Origin: Anaeramoeba flamelloides
Lineage: Eukaryota > Metamonada > Anaeramoebidae
Length of the DNA stretch: 64,000 bases
Assembly (NCBI GenBank): GCA_027625915.1
Contig: JANTQA010000023.1
Location: forward strand, 12,028,001-12,092,000
Reading direction: 5' to 3'
Shown: positions 1 to 12,600 of the stretch, one piece after another
Position numbering within the stretch: the first letter of the stretch is position 1
How the letters are laid out: each line of letters starts with the position of its first letter
The notes under the pieces: model-generated
Seen by the model: the letters and a program-made list of their open reading frames with translations, nothing else
What the model was told of the DNA's origin: nothing
The model's database searches: none
Translations under genes and position numbers: made by a program

Positions 1-215
1 GTTTCCGATTCTGATTCTGTTTCTGACTCTGTTTCCGATTCCGATTCCGTTTCCGATTCCGTTTCCGATTCCGATTCCGTTTCCGATTCCGTTTCCGATT
101 CCGATTCCGATTCCGATTCCGATTCCGTTTCTGTTTCCGTTTCCGTTTCCGTTTCTGACTCTGATTCTGATTCTGTTTCAGTTTCTGTTTCTGACTCTGA
201 CTCTGATTCTGTTTT
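1..215 (-). repeat. In-frame Glu-Ser/Glu-Thr hexanucleotide repeat
   Basis: Near-perfect alternation of GAA/GAG with TCN or ACN codons on the minus strand, inside the open frame of the XPC-like gene. It encodes an acidic, potentially phosphorylatable tract. It is the only clear coding tandem repeat built on a six-base unit in the window, and it continues past the left edge. Confidence 0.85.
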
Positions 216-1944
216 TGTTTTTGAATATGTCTTTGACTTAGTTTCTGATTCTTTTTCAAGTTTTTGTTCGACTTTAGTGTCTATTCGGGAATTATCTTCT
301 AATATATTACTTTTATTTAATTCGTTGTATTCTGTAATTGTTTCTAGATTAAAGTTATTATGTTTATCAGAATTGTTATTAATCTTTTTATTTTCTTTTT
401 TACTTTTTTCAAATGTTTCTTCAGAAGAATCTTCACTATTTGTTAAAAAAACAGAGTCGGATATTGAGAATGAATCAGGTTCTATTACTGCAAGTTTATT
501 TTTTTCAGGATTATCATTTCCTAAAATAGATTTAGATTTTGGATTTTCTTTTTCACTTTTTTTTTTCCTTTCCTTCAAATATTTTTTCTTTTCATTCAAA
601 GATTTTTTCTTTTCATTCAGATCTTTTTTCTTTTCCTTCTTTTCATTCTGATCATTTTCTCTTTTCTTTTCCTTCTTATCTTTTTTCTTTTCCTTCTTTT
701 CTTTTTTTTCTTTTTTCTGTTTATTTGTTTCTTTTTTATTTTCTTTTTTCTTTTCATTCTGATCTTTTTCTTTTTTCTTTTCCTTCTTTTCTTTTTCTTT
801 TTCCTTTTCATTTTTTTCTTCTTCCTGCTTCTTCTTTTCATCCTTTTCATTTTCTTTTTTCTTTCCCTTCTTTTCTTTTTTCTTTTCCTTCTTTTCTTTT
901 TCTTTGACTTTATCATTTTTCTGTTTCTTCTTTATGTTGTTGTCTGAAGGTGATTCGTTGTTTTTTTCAGAAGACTCGATATGTTTTTTTTTTGAATTAG
1001 GCTTTGTTTTTTTGTTTTCTTTTTCACTTTCTCTTTTTCTTTTTGTTTTTTCCTTTGCCTTTTCATTTTCATTTTCTTTTTCTTTTTTGATTATTTGTTC
1101 CTTATTTTTTATTATTTTTTTATTACTTTTGATATTATTATCTTTGTTTTTTGAAATAAGATCTGGGTTTGGATTTTTATTATCCGTTTTAATTATTTCC
1201 CAATTTTTTTCTATTTCATTTTTTTCTGAATTTATATTTAAAGAAGAAGATCGGTTATCAGTGTTTTCTTGTTGTTGATCATCTAAAGTACTATTTCTTC
1301 TCTTTCTCGGGATATGTCTAGGAATAGGCCGTTGCTTTTTATTTGACTTTTTTTCAACTATTGGCTTTGTTAAATCAGAAGCAAAAAAATCTAAATCATT
1401 GATATCGGCTATATCTTCATCTGTTAAAGAATCAGTTTGAAAATTGGAATTTTCGGAATTTAAATCCTGATCTTCTTCATCTTCTGATGAAAATATATTT
1501 AATTTTCCAATATTCCCCAAGGTTTTTGGTGTTATTAATTTCCCAAATGTAGAAGAAATTTCTGAAATGCCAAAAATCTCGCATCTGTAATCATGTTTCC
1601 ATAATCCTACAAGCGCTACTATAATTTTCAATAGCAATTGACTTGTTAAATATTGCTTTAGATCAGAGAGATAGCACCGATCATAATCAAGTAAATAGTC
1701 AAGGAAAAAATTTGTAGGTATTAGCCCTAAATATTATTAATAGCAATGAATTTTATAAAAAAATTGTTTTTTTTTTAGATTTTAATACAAAATAATTGGG
1801 GAATAAAAAAAGAATATTCATTGAAATATTAATTAAATTTTTAGGTTTTGTTGAATGATGTTTTGGATCGAGAAATGTATAACGAAGACCATTGAAATTA
1901 ATCAAAGAGCAAACGAAAAAAAGTAGACACTCGGAGGTGTGCAT
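1..1944 (-). CDS. XPC/Rad4-like DNA-damage recognition protein, 5' part (runs off left edge)
   Basis: XPC/Rad4 senses helix distortion and starts nucleotide excision repair in the nucleus. The frame is open from about 1726 down to base 1. Seen: a hydrophobic helix with HTSECLLFF, then IPTNFF, about ten residues on, YLSDL. This matches the transglutaminase-like domain of XPC (IPARF...YYLSNL) with identical spacing. A long Lys/Glu/Asn-rich disordered stretch follows, as in the known insertion inside that XPC domain, and the visible part ends in Glu-Ser/Glu-Thr repeats (bases 1-215). An in-frame TAA pair at 1739-1734 sits just before a TTTAG acceptor, so an intron of about 160 bp (roughly 1889 or 1883 to 1727) is inferred; either donor keeps the phase. 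The start at ATG 1944 is a guess, since XPC proteins usually have more N-terminal sequence and an earlier exon may be missed. The second half of the domain and the DNA-binding beta-hairpin domains would lie left of the window. Confidence 0.55.
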
Positions 1945-3507
1945 TTTAAGCAAGTATTTTCTTTTTAAAAGATCAAACACGAAAGATCACCTTTCCAGAT
2001 AAACTTGATGAAACCCAGAAATAAAAATAAATTTCAAAGTATATTTGTGAAGATTTCAATCTTCTTTATATTCTTAATTTATACGAGAATAAATATAATA
2101 TCATTTTTCAGTATTAGTACACTCCCATTTCTTATTGATTATTATTTCATCAAAAAATTTTTTTACAAATGCGTTTTCAAAATTCTTTTTTCAAATATTG
2201 TTATCAAAATAAGCCAAAGCAAAGAATACTGTTTTAAATATTTAAGGAAAAGGGATTGAATTATCGAATTCGAAAAAACAAGTACAATAAGTTTAAACCC
2301 GAAGAAAAAGAAAATATGGTGAAAAAAATTTCCATCAACATTCATAATTATTTTGATTTTTGCAATTTGCCTGAAAATAAATTGTTTTCAAATCAAACCA
2401 ATAAATACAATAAACCTATATTCCAGAAGAAGTATTTATAAAAATATCTGATTTTTTTTATTAATCAAATCTAAAATTAGTTGAATTTAAAGAAAATTGA
2501 AATTATAAATTCATTTTGAAAGGAATTTTTTAGAAATAGCACTTAATTTGTTAATAAAAAATTTGGTTAATAAAAGTTTTTTCGCTCACTTTTTTAAAAC
2601 GACTGTTTATCTTCTCTGTTTCATGGTTCTGAAATTTTTTTGTTATTATTTTTTTTTATTTTATGATAAATAATTATGATTTTATTATTTGCATCCGAAA
2701 TCTACCAAACATATAGATTTTTTTATTCAAAATTTTCAATTTTTTCTTTTATTACTCGCATTTTGGATAAAATTTCAAAATTTATGTATTCAAATTATTA
2801 ATTTATTTTTTCTTTTTTCTTTTAACAAAATTAATTTTGATAATATTGATTGAAAAATATACAGTGACATTAATAATTTCTTTCTTGTTAATTCTATTAA
2901 ATATTTGAAATGCTATTACTCATAAATCCACCTGATTCAACAAGTTTAGGGGATATTTGCCCTTCTTTTATTGGTTGATTCCATAAATGTTTTGTATTTT
3001 GATTGGAGATGAAAAACAATAAAAAATTATTTTTTATTCATTTTTAATTTTTTGTGTCAAGATCAATGAAAAAATACTAAAATGTTTCAATCCCATTATT
3101 TAATTTAAACTATTTTTTGAAAGTTCCAAAATTGCAGTAATAAACACTCGGTAAAATCACCATTTTATTTGAATTACTTGTACAATATTTTGTGGCTGTT
3201 TTTCTTATTTTTTTGGAAATGTTTTTTGAAATTGAAATAAAATGATTAATTGTTTTTTGATCAGGATTTAGTATTTTGAATCCTGTATGTTTGTGTTCAC
3301 CTGTTTTCCTGTTTTTCTTTTGTCCAAAGTCCCATTTTTTATTTGGAAACTCCTTCTTTAAATTTTGTCAAATTCAAAAATATAGGAGAAAAAAGTGAAA
3401 TGTTGTTTTTTCTTTGAAAGGTATTTTCTTGTAATTAAATTTGTTGAGATTAAATTCTTCAGTTAAAAAAAAAAGGTTTTTGGATTTTTTTTTTAATTGT
3501 TGGAAAT
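1945..3507. other. Gene-free AT-rich interval
   Basis: No frame here has convincing protein texture. The short open frames at about 2005-2441 are rich in Ile, Lys, Asn and Phe, as expected by chance in this composition. It should contain the promoter and possible first exon of the XPC-like gene and the 3' flank of the gene at 3508-4606, but I see no diagnostic site. Confidence 0.5.
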
Positions 3508-4606
3508 TTAAAGGAGTTCTTCTTTTGTGAAATCCAAAAAAACAAACACATAAAAAAAAAAAAAAAAAAAAAAAGAAAATTGTAAAGTTTGTAAAAAAAA
3601 AAAAAAATTATTACCATCATCTTTAAGTGTTTTTAAGATTTCAAACAAAACATTTCTACAAAATATTGAATCAAATTCTTCAAGATCCTCTCCTTTTAAA
3701 CAACCACTATTTGAGAGAAACATTAAAATTAAAAGATAGATTTCCAAATGAATAAAAGAAAATTATGAATGAGTTTTCAGGGGAAAAAAAAAAAGTGAAT
3801 TTGTAATAATTCCAAAATTCAAAATGTTTTGAATACAGAACTTTTAAAAAAAAAATGGTTCACTAGGCTTTTAACTTTGCAAAGAAAAAAAAGAAAAAGA
3901 TTCCCAGTCCCAAAAAAAAAAAATAAATAAAAAAATAAAACAAAACAAACATTATTAATTCAGTGAGTGAAGTGCTCCCACTAAACCCATCTAAAATTGG
4001 TAAAAACGGCGACTTTGTATTCTTTAAGGTGTCTGATCTTAGTTTATAACAAATGGCTTGAATTACTCTGGTTTTATGCTTTTCAGATAAAGCACGTATT
4101 ACTTTTGTCCGAAAGAATTCGTTCTTTAATTCATTTTGGAAATTTTGGGAATCTATTGAAGAGTTTGGCGACAATTGGATTTTCCTTTTATATTTTTCCA
4201 ATAAAATTTTAGTTGACCAATATTTTACACGTGAGATTCCATTTAGCCTTCTTATTTTTTTGGTTTCTTTTCTTTTTTTTTCTTTTTCATTTTCATTTTC
4301 TTTTTTGTTTTCTTTAACTTTTTCTTTTTTGTTTTCATTTTCTTTTTCAGAGTGTGAATTTTCTTTTTGTACTTGTTCTTGCACTTGTTCCTGTTCCTGT
4401 TCCTGTCCTTGTCCTTGCCCTTGCCCTTGAACATCTTTTTCGTCAGATGAAGCAGATTCGTTAGGTGTTTCAATTTCAGATCCCAAAGAATGATACAATT
4501 TTTTCCCATCATTGTTAAGATTTCGCAAATCCTCATGATTATTTCGTGGAAGCACAAACGAGACACTCCTCGAAATTAAGTGATTGCCAGCTTTGTTTTT
4601 TGACAT
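3508..4606 (-). CDS. Hypothetical protein, three exons, Gln/Glu-Lys low-complexity centre
   Basis: Function not recognised. The proposed exons are 4606-3951, 3706-3615 and 3521-3508, giving 253 residues. Unspliced, the first frame runs into a poly-Phe tail typical of a T-rich intron. Splicing at AT|GTTTG, ATAG|T, G|GTAATA and AAAAG|AA keeps phase at both junctions and ends in a clean TAA. Residues 1-60 are polar (MSKNKAGNHL start), about 60-75 are Gln-Gly/Gln-Glu repeats, and about 78-115 are Lys/Glu/Asn-rich. The C-terminal 140 residues look folded and helical, with WSTKILLEKY, FFRTKVIRAL and GCLKGEDLEEFDSIF. The GTTTG donor is weaker than the GTATG/GTAAG donors of the MOB1 gene. There is no signal peptide or membrane helix once the introns are removed. 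The exon model is the main uncertainty. Confidence 0.6.
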
Positions 4607-5169
4607 TAGTTAAAAAAAGAAAGGTGACAAAAACACTCAAATGATAAGTTGAAAGAAATTATTTGAACAACTAATTAAAAATGACAATCCAATTTGAAAT
4701 TTATTCAGAATCGAACTCAAAGTCCTTTAGAATAACAAAAAATGAATTTCATATCTGTTTTTAGTTTCGAAAAAGAAAACTTTTATTCAAGTATTATTAT
4801 TTTGTCTTTTGTTTTTTTAGCATCTAAAAATTTAAATCATTTTTGGACAAACTGTAAAAAAACAGAGTAACTTGACTTTGTCCAACAAAAAAATTTAAAT
4901 ACAAAGTTGATGAAAATTTTAATGGGAAATTCAGAATTTTTTCCTAATAATTAACTTTGGTTCAATATTCAAACTTTTGAAATCCTAAATTGCAATATAT
5001 TGAAAAATTTCTGACAGTACCAATAAAATTATCTTTAAAGAAGTGTAAATAAATTATTTGAAATTAAGATCCGAACAAGAAAGTTCTAAATTCTTTTAAA
5101 TTCATTACAATTTAAAATCTGGGAATTGTTTGAGAAAAAAAGAGACACATTGTCCATAAAAAAGAAACC

Positions 5170-5340
5170 AAAGTGTTTGAACTTTTAACCATTATCTTTG
5201 CAAAATAGTGTTGAATTAATGTTTAATCCGCGTTTTAAAATTAAAAGTGTTCTTTTTTGATTATAGAAGACCTATAGTTAGTCGATCAAAGAAACTGACA
5301 ATAAACCCTAAGTAAATATGGTTCTGATTTCCGAAAGTTC
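5170..5340 (-). repeat. Dispersed repeat fragment, family also at 23.4 and 40.8 kb
   Basis: Read on the minus strand, this matches the segment around 23745-23800 (GTTTATTGTC, then TTTCTTTGATC, then AGGTCTTCTA, in the same order and spacing). A more diverged relative lies near 41290-41360. No coding potential is seen. The boundaries are approximate. Confidence 0.5.
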
Positions 5341-6051
5341 TGTTATTTAAAAAGAAATTCCAAAAAATAAAGGATCATATTTGATAATTTTATCTCAAAA
5401 AATAATTTAAAAAATTAAGGATTATTCATATTCGAAGGTCAGTGGATACTTTTTTTAATTGTAGAAACATAACTATTGACTTAAAAGAATGATGAGTTAC
5501 GGGATCTTGTTAAAATTGAAAATTTAGAGTTTTTTTGGAAATTTTATGATGAAAAAACCATTTTTGGTACATATTTACTATCTTTGTCATTTTTAACTGA
5601 ATTTTATTCAAGGATTCTTCAAAAGATAGAATTCATCCCCTTTCCTTTCTAATGTTTCAAACTTCGATTCTTAGTTGTTGAATTTTCATTTTTACTGATA
5701 ATTTTGTTAGATGAGATCTAAAAATTAATGATGTTTTTTGTTGATTGGTGTATTTTCGATCTTTTGAGGAAAGGATTCCCTTTTAGAGCCCCTTAAAAAA
5801 TGAGTAGAATGGAAATGCAAGTTTCTCAATTTTATTTACTTTTGTATTTTTTTTTTAAAAAATTACAAAAGAAAACAAAAAAAAATTACTTGGTGCTTTT
5901 TTTATTAAATTTTTTTTCAATTTCTTTGGGATCAATAAACCCATTCTCTTAACTCTTGTTTTTAGAATTTTGTTTTTTTGAGTTGACTTGAATCCTTCCC
6001 CTATAATGTATCAATAGTTCGAAATTTTGAGATTAGATCGTTTAAAATTAG

Positions 6052-6268
6052 ATGGTGGTTTGTGTTTCTTTGCACCAGTCATTTATTAACTTACTTTTGA
6101 ATGAACTGTTATTTATTTGCAAGGTCATTCAAAACTTAAAAATAGCTTATTCAACTTTTGGCTTCAAATTGTAAATTGGTGGTGCTTGTCTTGACTGACA
6201 ATACAAAAGCTTTGGTGTTCCAAATAAAGGGATCTTTGGAATTTGAAAATGGAATTTTTAGCAATTAG
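6052..6268 (+). CDS. Weak candidate small gene, possible 22-nt intron
   Basis: Not recognised. From ATG 6052 the frame has protein-like texture (MVVCVSLHQS start). Another frame, open to TAG 6266-6268, carries a stretch ending ALVFQIKGSLEFENGIFSN. Removing 6124-6145 (GTCATT to AATAG, 22 nt) would join them in phase as 64 residues. A 22-nt intron is far shorter than every other intron inferred here, so this could equally be chance or a decayed gene. The local G+C is higher than the surroundings. There is no known domain. Confidence 0.18.
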
Positions 6269-6554
6269 TTTCTTTTTTTTTCAACACAAAGAAGATTGAA
6301 AACAAAAGCTTTTCATCCCTTTTTGAAGTTAGTTCAAAAATCCATTTCCCTAATTAACAAAATTAAAAAAAAAAATATTTACAAATCCAAAATAAAAAAA
6401 AAAATAAAAAACTTTCTTAACCATTTTAATCATTGGAATCAAAGTGTTGGGTGAAAATATAAAACAGTCAAGATCCTTTCCAAAAAGTAAGATTTTAAAA
6501 TTTTCCAAACTTTAAAATTTAAATTTTCACTCACAAAACAGAAAATATAAAATC

Positions 6555-6655
6555 TCATCACAGTTGGTCATATCACGATTATTTTGAATGACCAGATAGC
6601 TTATTTCAAGTGTGTGTATATACTTGAAAATAAAGGTGATATGACTAACAGCGAT
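6555..6655. repeat. Imperfect hairpin, possible small inverted-repeat element
   Basis: GGTCATATCAC near 6566 pairs with GTGATATGAC near 6632, and an inner pair (TTATTTCAAGT with ACTTGAAAATAA) lies between them. The foldback is about 100 bp with mismatches. It may be a small degenerate transposon or just an intergenic hairpin. Confidence 0.4.
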
Positions 6656-8029
6656 AATCAAAAAAATTGATTTTTAATTTTGTCTTATTTTGTTCGAAAA
6701 TTTATTCAAGTTTTTGATCAATAAATGTTTTTTTTATTTTTCGACTAAAATCAATAAAAATCCTAAAAATTCAATATCATGGCTTTCCTTTAATTGAGAT
6801 TCTATTAAATAATTTTTATTACTGAGAGTAGTATATTCTAACCCCCACAGAGTATCAAATATGAATAGTCCTTAAGAAAACTTATAGAACCTTTTAAAAA
6901 AACAACAAATTTCAAAAAAACAAGAAAATTTTAAAAAATTTTTCTCAAATTGCCTTCTTAATTTAAAATTTACTAAAAATTACCATACCTTTACTTTCAA
7001 AATTGATTCGAAATTATTTATGCTATGGGTACTGACTTGGGTGTTACATTGTAACAAGAAGAAAAAAAAACACTAAGATTTTATTTGGAAACATGGGTTA
7101 TTGTCGTTGGGTAGGTATTATTTTGATAACTGAAACCAAAAAAAAAAAACACAACCTAATCCAAAGACATGTATTAAAACTCAAAAGGAAAATACAAAAA
7201 TAAAAATTATTAAAATATTAACCTGTTGGAGTATTTGTAAGATCTTTCAAAATAATTTTAGGAAAGTTGATTGAAAATTCTTTTAAATTGATTTTTCAAC
7301 CGATACTATTACTGTAGTTAGTAAACACTATTTGATCCAGTCTAATTCCAAGTTTGGAAAAAAGTGAAACATGCTAAAAATGTCCAACATAATTTTAATT
7401 TAGAAATCTTGACGAATGATATTTACTTTAAGGTATTTAACTAGAAGTTTGAAAAAAAAAAAAAAAAAACACAATCAAAATTATAAATAATATTTGTTGA
7501 GAAAACTGTAGTAACCCAAAAAAAGCGCATGAAATTCACCTTTTAATTGATTACGTTTTTGTGATTAAAAAATAATTTATAAAAAATACTATTTAATAAA
7601 TTGAAAAAAAATAAAAAAAAAAAAAAAAAAAGACTTTACAAGATTTTTCTGTATCAATTTTTTATATTTAATTCAATTTTATTATATTTCAACATAAATT
7701 AAGATATAATTTATTTCAATTAATTAATTCACCATAATCAAATTATCAATAAGTTAAAAAAAAAAAAAATTATTATCAAAAAAAAAAAAAAAAAAATTCT
7801 TTATATCCTTAACCAGTGTATATACATTTGAAATAATCATTAGCTAATTTAATTATTTAATATTGTTCAAAAAAAAAAAAAAATGGGATGGGGATTTGTT
7901 TTTACTCTTTTGAAAATTCAGAAAAAAAAAAAAAAAAGACACCTCAAGGATATAAGTAAATATTATAAATTTCGAGTTCCATAGTTTACATGAAATTAAA
8001 TTAAACACATCTTTTCTTTTACGAAACAA

Positions 8030-8290
8030 ATTTATATTTTGATACTATTTGATGTAAAAAAATGGAATAAAATTTTCATTCAACTTTCCAAAAAAAGATA
8101 TAACAAATCCTGTAATCTTTCAAAATTTTAATTCTGGGAGCAATCTAACATCATTAATATCAGTCTTTTAGTATTGGGATTTTCTAGATTTAATTTAACT
8201 CTTACCATTGTGTTTATTATTTTGGAAAACTGAATGAAAATTTTGATCTTTCTATTACATAATTAACAGTAAAAACAAGAGTCTCATATA
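8030..8290 (+). repeat. Dispersed repeat, related to 46920-47155
   Basis: Shares an ordered series of motifs with the sequence just upstream of eS30: AAAATTTTCATTCAACTTTCCA, then CTTTCAAAATTTTAAT-like text, then GAAAATTYTGATCTTT, then ACAGTAAAAACAA. The identity is partial, so these are old copies. No coding potential. Confidence 0.45.
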
Positions 8291-9640
8291 TCCTAATATA
8301 ATATATTTTCAGACCTATTAAAAAATTCCGAAATTGAAAAAAAGTAAAAATTGATCAAGAAAAAATTTAAGAGAAAAAAACATTTATTTCTTGATCCAAT
8401 TTGTATACTTTGATAAAGTTCCTTCTTTACGTAATTTTATTTTTAATTCATAATTGGAAACCTTTTATTTGGAAATATTTGAATTAAAAAATGTCTTCCC
8501 ATCTCTTAAAAAACTCTCAAAATGAATTTATGCTGCTTTTTTCAATTAATTCATCAAATTCTTGATTGTGACAAGAAAATATGATAATTTTAAAGAATTT
8601 CTTCCGATACAAAGATTTATTTGTCTGATTTGATAAATATTTCTTTTCAATTAAATTGAAAAAACTCAAAATAATTCTTAATCTTTCTTTTCATTTTTTT
8701 TTTTTTTTTCAATTTTTCTTTTTTCTTTTGGCTGAATATTTTTTGAGTTGTTTTTTTAATATAGAGAATTTAATTCCAGACCTTGAATTTTTGTAGTAAT
8801 AATTTTTTTTTTTTTTTTTTTTTTTTTTTCATTCTGATTTCAACAAGCTTATTTGGAAAGGTCTTCTTTCTGGTTTGGTCTTCTAAAAGAAAAGATTTGT
8901 TCAAAATGTATATATTCTCAAGCCTATTTTTTTTTATTTTATTCTTGTATTCATTTCAAGTATTCACCACCAAATACATTTCTAGATCCAAAACCTTATT
9001 TAAATAAACCATAACTTGAATCAAAAAAAAAATGTCCAAAAATTCAGAAAAATTATAGATCCAAACTGGTATACATTTAGATCTTTTTTACAATTAGAGA
9101 AATGAATAGAAATTATGGTTGCAAAGATTTCAATATCTCATTTCACTCAAAAAATCATTTATTCAGTAAGGTTATCACTATTAAAAAATTATCAAAATGG
9201 TTAAAATGTTCCCACTTTTCTTAATTTAAATTTTTGGATTTTCAATCCAAAATAAATGAAAGATCACGTTTTTAGAATTTTAAAAATCAAAAAAAAAAAA
9301 CGGAATTTTACTTTTTAAATCAAAAATTATGATTGAAAAATAAGAAAAAAAAAAATTAAAAAGAATTAATTCATTTTTATTTTAAAAAAATTTCATTGTA
9401 AAATAAAAAGAAATTTAAAAACTTAAAACAATAAATTTTATCTTTATTAATGACAAAAAAAATATTGATTTGTTAAATATTCACATATTAATGAAGAAAT
9501 AATTAAAAACAAAAGAAAACAAGAAAATTTTATTTAATATAGAACAATCTAAAGGATGATAATAATATGTCTATATAAAAGTGCTCTCTCTCTTTCTAAT
9601 TATTTTTCGGTATCAAAGCATAAATAAATAATTGCAATTA

Positions 9641-12600
9641 TTATTCTGATTCGTAATTCATTGGTATTTTTTCTAATTGTATGGGCTTATCGCTTCTAAT
9701 TGTCAAAGTAAATTTTGCTTCTTGGAATGGTCTAAAGGTGGAGGCAAATAAGGTATAGGGATGGCTATATGGCTGCAACAAAACTTCTGTAAATACTTCA
9801 TACGTATTAAGATAATCACCCGAGCTGGCTATTTCCTGGTTCCTATATAGAGTTTTAATTCTTTTGCCATTTTTCTTTGCAATTAGCAGGCCAATACACC
9901 AGTAATTTCTTTGCGCAAATTTGGGATCTTCTTGGGTTAATGAGATATGGCAGTTTGTTGGTTGTTTAACCGTTAACCAGTATTGTGTAGTTTTTTCGCA
10001 TTTGTCAAAATTAGTTGATCCGCCTGCTGATTCTCCGATCCATTCGTCATTTATTATTCTTGTTTTCCAAATTTTGGGTTCGAACAATCTACAAACATAT
10101 ACATTCCGAAAGTGTTTAATAAAGTCTTCAAATTTGATCCAAAAGGATCCTATTTCTGGTGATTTTTCTGGATAATAATTCAAGAGGTACTTCAATTTTT
10201 TATTCCACGATGGTGACTTTCTGGAATACTCGCCATTCCATTCTTGTTTGCCCCAGGGGTTTCTTAATTTGATCATTTTTTTGGAATCAACAAACCTGAT
10301 ATCCAAAATGGCATAGGCGTGTCCGTACACTATGCCAAAATTTGAAATAGTTGAGTCCCTGCCAGAATTGGAGCCTGTGCCGATGAGATAGCCAGCTTCA
10401 AAGTAATTTAATAGCTTATTCCAAAACTTCCCATTGTGGATATCCTGTATAGTTTCTGGATCCAGCAACGAAATCATTTCACTGGAGCCACCGGTTAGAT
10501 TTGATAATGTGGAATGCACCAGCCCGCCTTGAAGCGCCTCAAACGAGCCAAATAATTTAGCATATGCCTTTTCAACCAACGAAGGCCAGATTTCGTTTGG
10601 GTTTTTAGATTTGGCAAAAATTAATTCATCATCTTCATTAAATGGCAAATGATCATCAATGACTACAGGTAACCACTTGCCCCCAATATAAAATTGGAAA
10701 ATATAAAAGCCGTATTTGGAATATTTTTTGGTTACAAAGATTTTTTCTAATTCGTTTTTCCTTGTAGACAATAATGATAAAGATGTTAATAAATAACAAT
10801 CCCCTAAAATTCCTTGGACAATATTTGTTGAATTAAGTGGCGTTGGTAATAAATCTAAATTTTCAAATTCTTCTGCAAACAATTTGTTTTTTTCCTGAAT
10901 ATTAAGTTCATCATCTTGATCATTATTTTGCTCATTATTGAAATCATCATCATTATCATTATTAAAATCATCATCCAAATCATCGCCATAATCAGAGATA
11001 TTATTATTATTTTCATTTTTATCCATTGAATTGTTATTTTTTAAAATTTCATCATAATTTTCATCATAATCTTCATCATGATTTAATAATGGTTTGAGGT
11101 TTTCGTGATTGAAAAAATCTTTATTATTTTTCTTTTCTTTTCTTTTTTCTTTTTCTTTTCTAATTTCTTGTTTTTTTCTTTCTTTTTCCATTTTCTTGTT
11201 TATTTTTTTAAAAATAATTTTATCATTCCCCTTCTCCTTCGCTTTCCCAATTTTTATTTCCTTTTCCTTTTCCTTTTCATTTTCCTTTTCATTTTCCTTT
11301 TCATTTCCATTTTCATTTTCAATTACATTATTCTTGGCTTTATTTAAATTTGTATTATTAAAATTGTTATTAATCAAATCAGAAATTCTTTTCCATTTTT
11401 TAATTTTAATAAAGTTTCGGGGTATTTGCTTTGGTGAAATTACTAAGGATTGTAATAAAGGCGGGAAATCTTTATCAATAAATTTCTTGTTTTTTTTTTT
11501 GCATTTTTTGATAATATCACTTTGGATTGTTATTGTTTCTTCTATTTTTGTTGGAATCTTTTGATTGATTTGTTCCTGTTGCTTTTTTTCAAAAAAGGAA
11601 TATCTGCGCTGTAGTGCCTTTCTCTTTTTTTGATCATAGAACATGCTCATCTTCCTTTCCTGTCGCTTTTTTTGAAAATATTGTGTATGCAACTGTTCAA
11701 AATCTTTTCTTTTATAAGTCTCTAATTTATGCATTTGTGAAAATGTCGATTCATCGATACCCATTAATCCTTTAAGATCATTGATTTCAGATTCTAAAAA
11801 GGATTTACTTGACCTTTCAGTATTAATTACTAAAATTTGAAATAATACTTCAAATCTTAATAAACAGTGGAATTCATGATTGATAATATTTTGGATTTTA
11901 AAAATTTTAAAATATAGGGATTGGATATTTTTTTGCGAATTTTCATTTTTGGGGAATGGCCTTCTTTTATATGTTTTTTTTATTAACCGATCTTCTTCTA
12001 AAAGTAAAAATTTTAAATTTTCGATTTTTTGCTGATAAGCAGTTTGAATAATGAAATTTTCTTGTCTTGTTTTATTAAAATTATTTGTTTGAATATTATG
12101 TTTATTATAGTCAGTTGTATCATTATCTTCAATATTATTATCGTTGTGATCCTGATTATGTGTTTTGTTATTACTTGATTTCAATTCGGTTTTTTCATCA
12201 AAAAATTGATTATCGTCAAGTAATAATGGCTCATTTAATTCAAACCCGGTTAAATCACTATCATCATTATTTACCCATTTTTTAATTTCGTCTAATTTAT
12301 CACTTGATTCATCTTCTTCGTCAAAAGTATTCAAATATGAACTATTATCATAATTTTCTTCATAATCATCAGTGAGATCACTTAGATCATCTACATTTGA
12401 AAAGGTAATTCTATTTGAAAATTTTTTATAATGCAAATCATTATTGTTATTTCTATTTTCTTTGTCAATTATAATTTCAATTTTATTTTTATTTATTAAA
12501 TTATTTTCGAGATAAATTTCATTTTCAATATTAATTTCTTCTTGATCTTTTTCATTATTCTCATCAAGTGTAATTTTTTTTTTATTTTTATTTTCATTCT

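Larger units (their letters stand above)
4607..9640. other. Long AT-rich intergenic interval
   Basis: About 5 kb with many A or T homopolymers (for example about 30 T near 8800-8830) and no strong gene. It contains a weak small-gene candidate near 6052-6268, an imperfect hairpin at about 6555-6655, an inverted partial copy of a dispersed repeat near 5170-5340, and a dispersed-repeat segment near 8030-8290. An open frame at 8783-9007 is mostly Phe from the T run and is probably chance. Confidence 0.5.

Noticed and set aside
617-916. 99-codon Lys/Arg-rich frame on the minus strand
   Set aside because: It is a shifted frame of the Lys/Glu-rich tract of the XPC-like gene; the A-rich codons read as Lys/Arg in any nearby frame.
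277-1278. Plus-strand Phe/Ser-rich frames
   Set aside because: Antisense of the same Lys/Glu and Glu-Ser tract; no independent protein texture.
4700-4760. tRNA-like B box (GAGTTCGATTC on the minus strand)
   Set aside because: No matching A box, acceptor stem or cloverleaf can be drawn around it.
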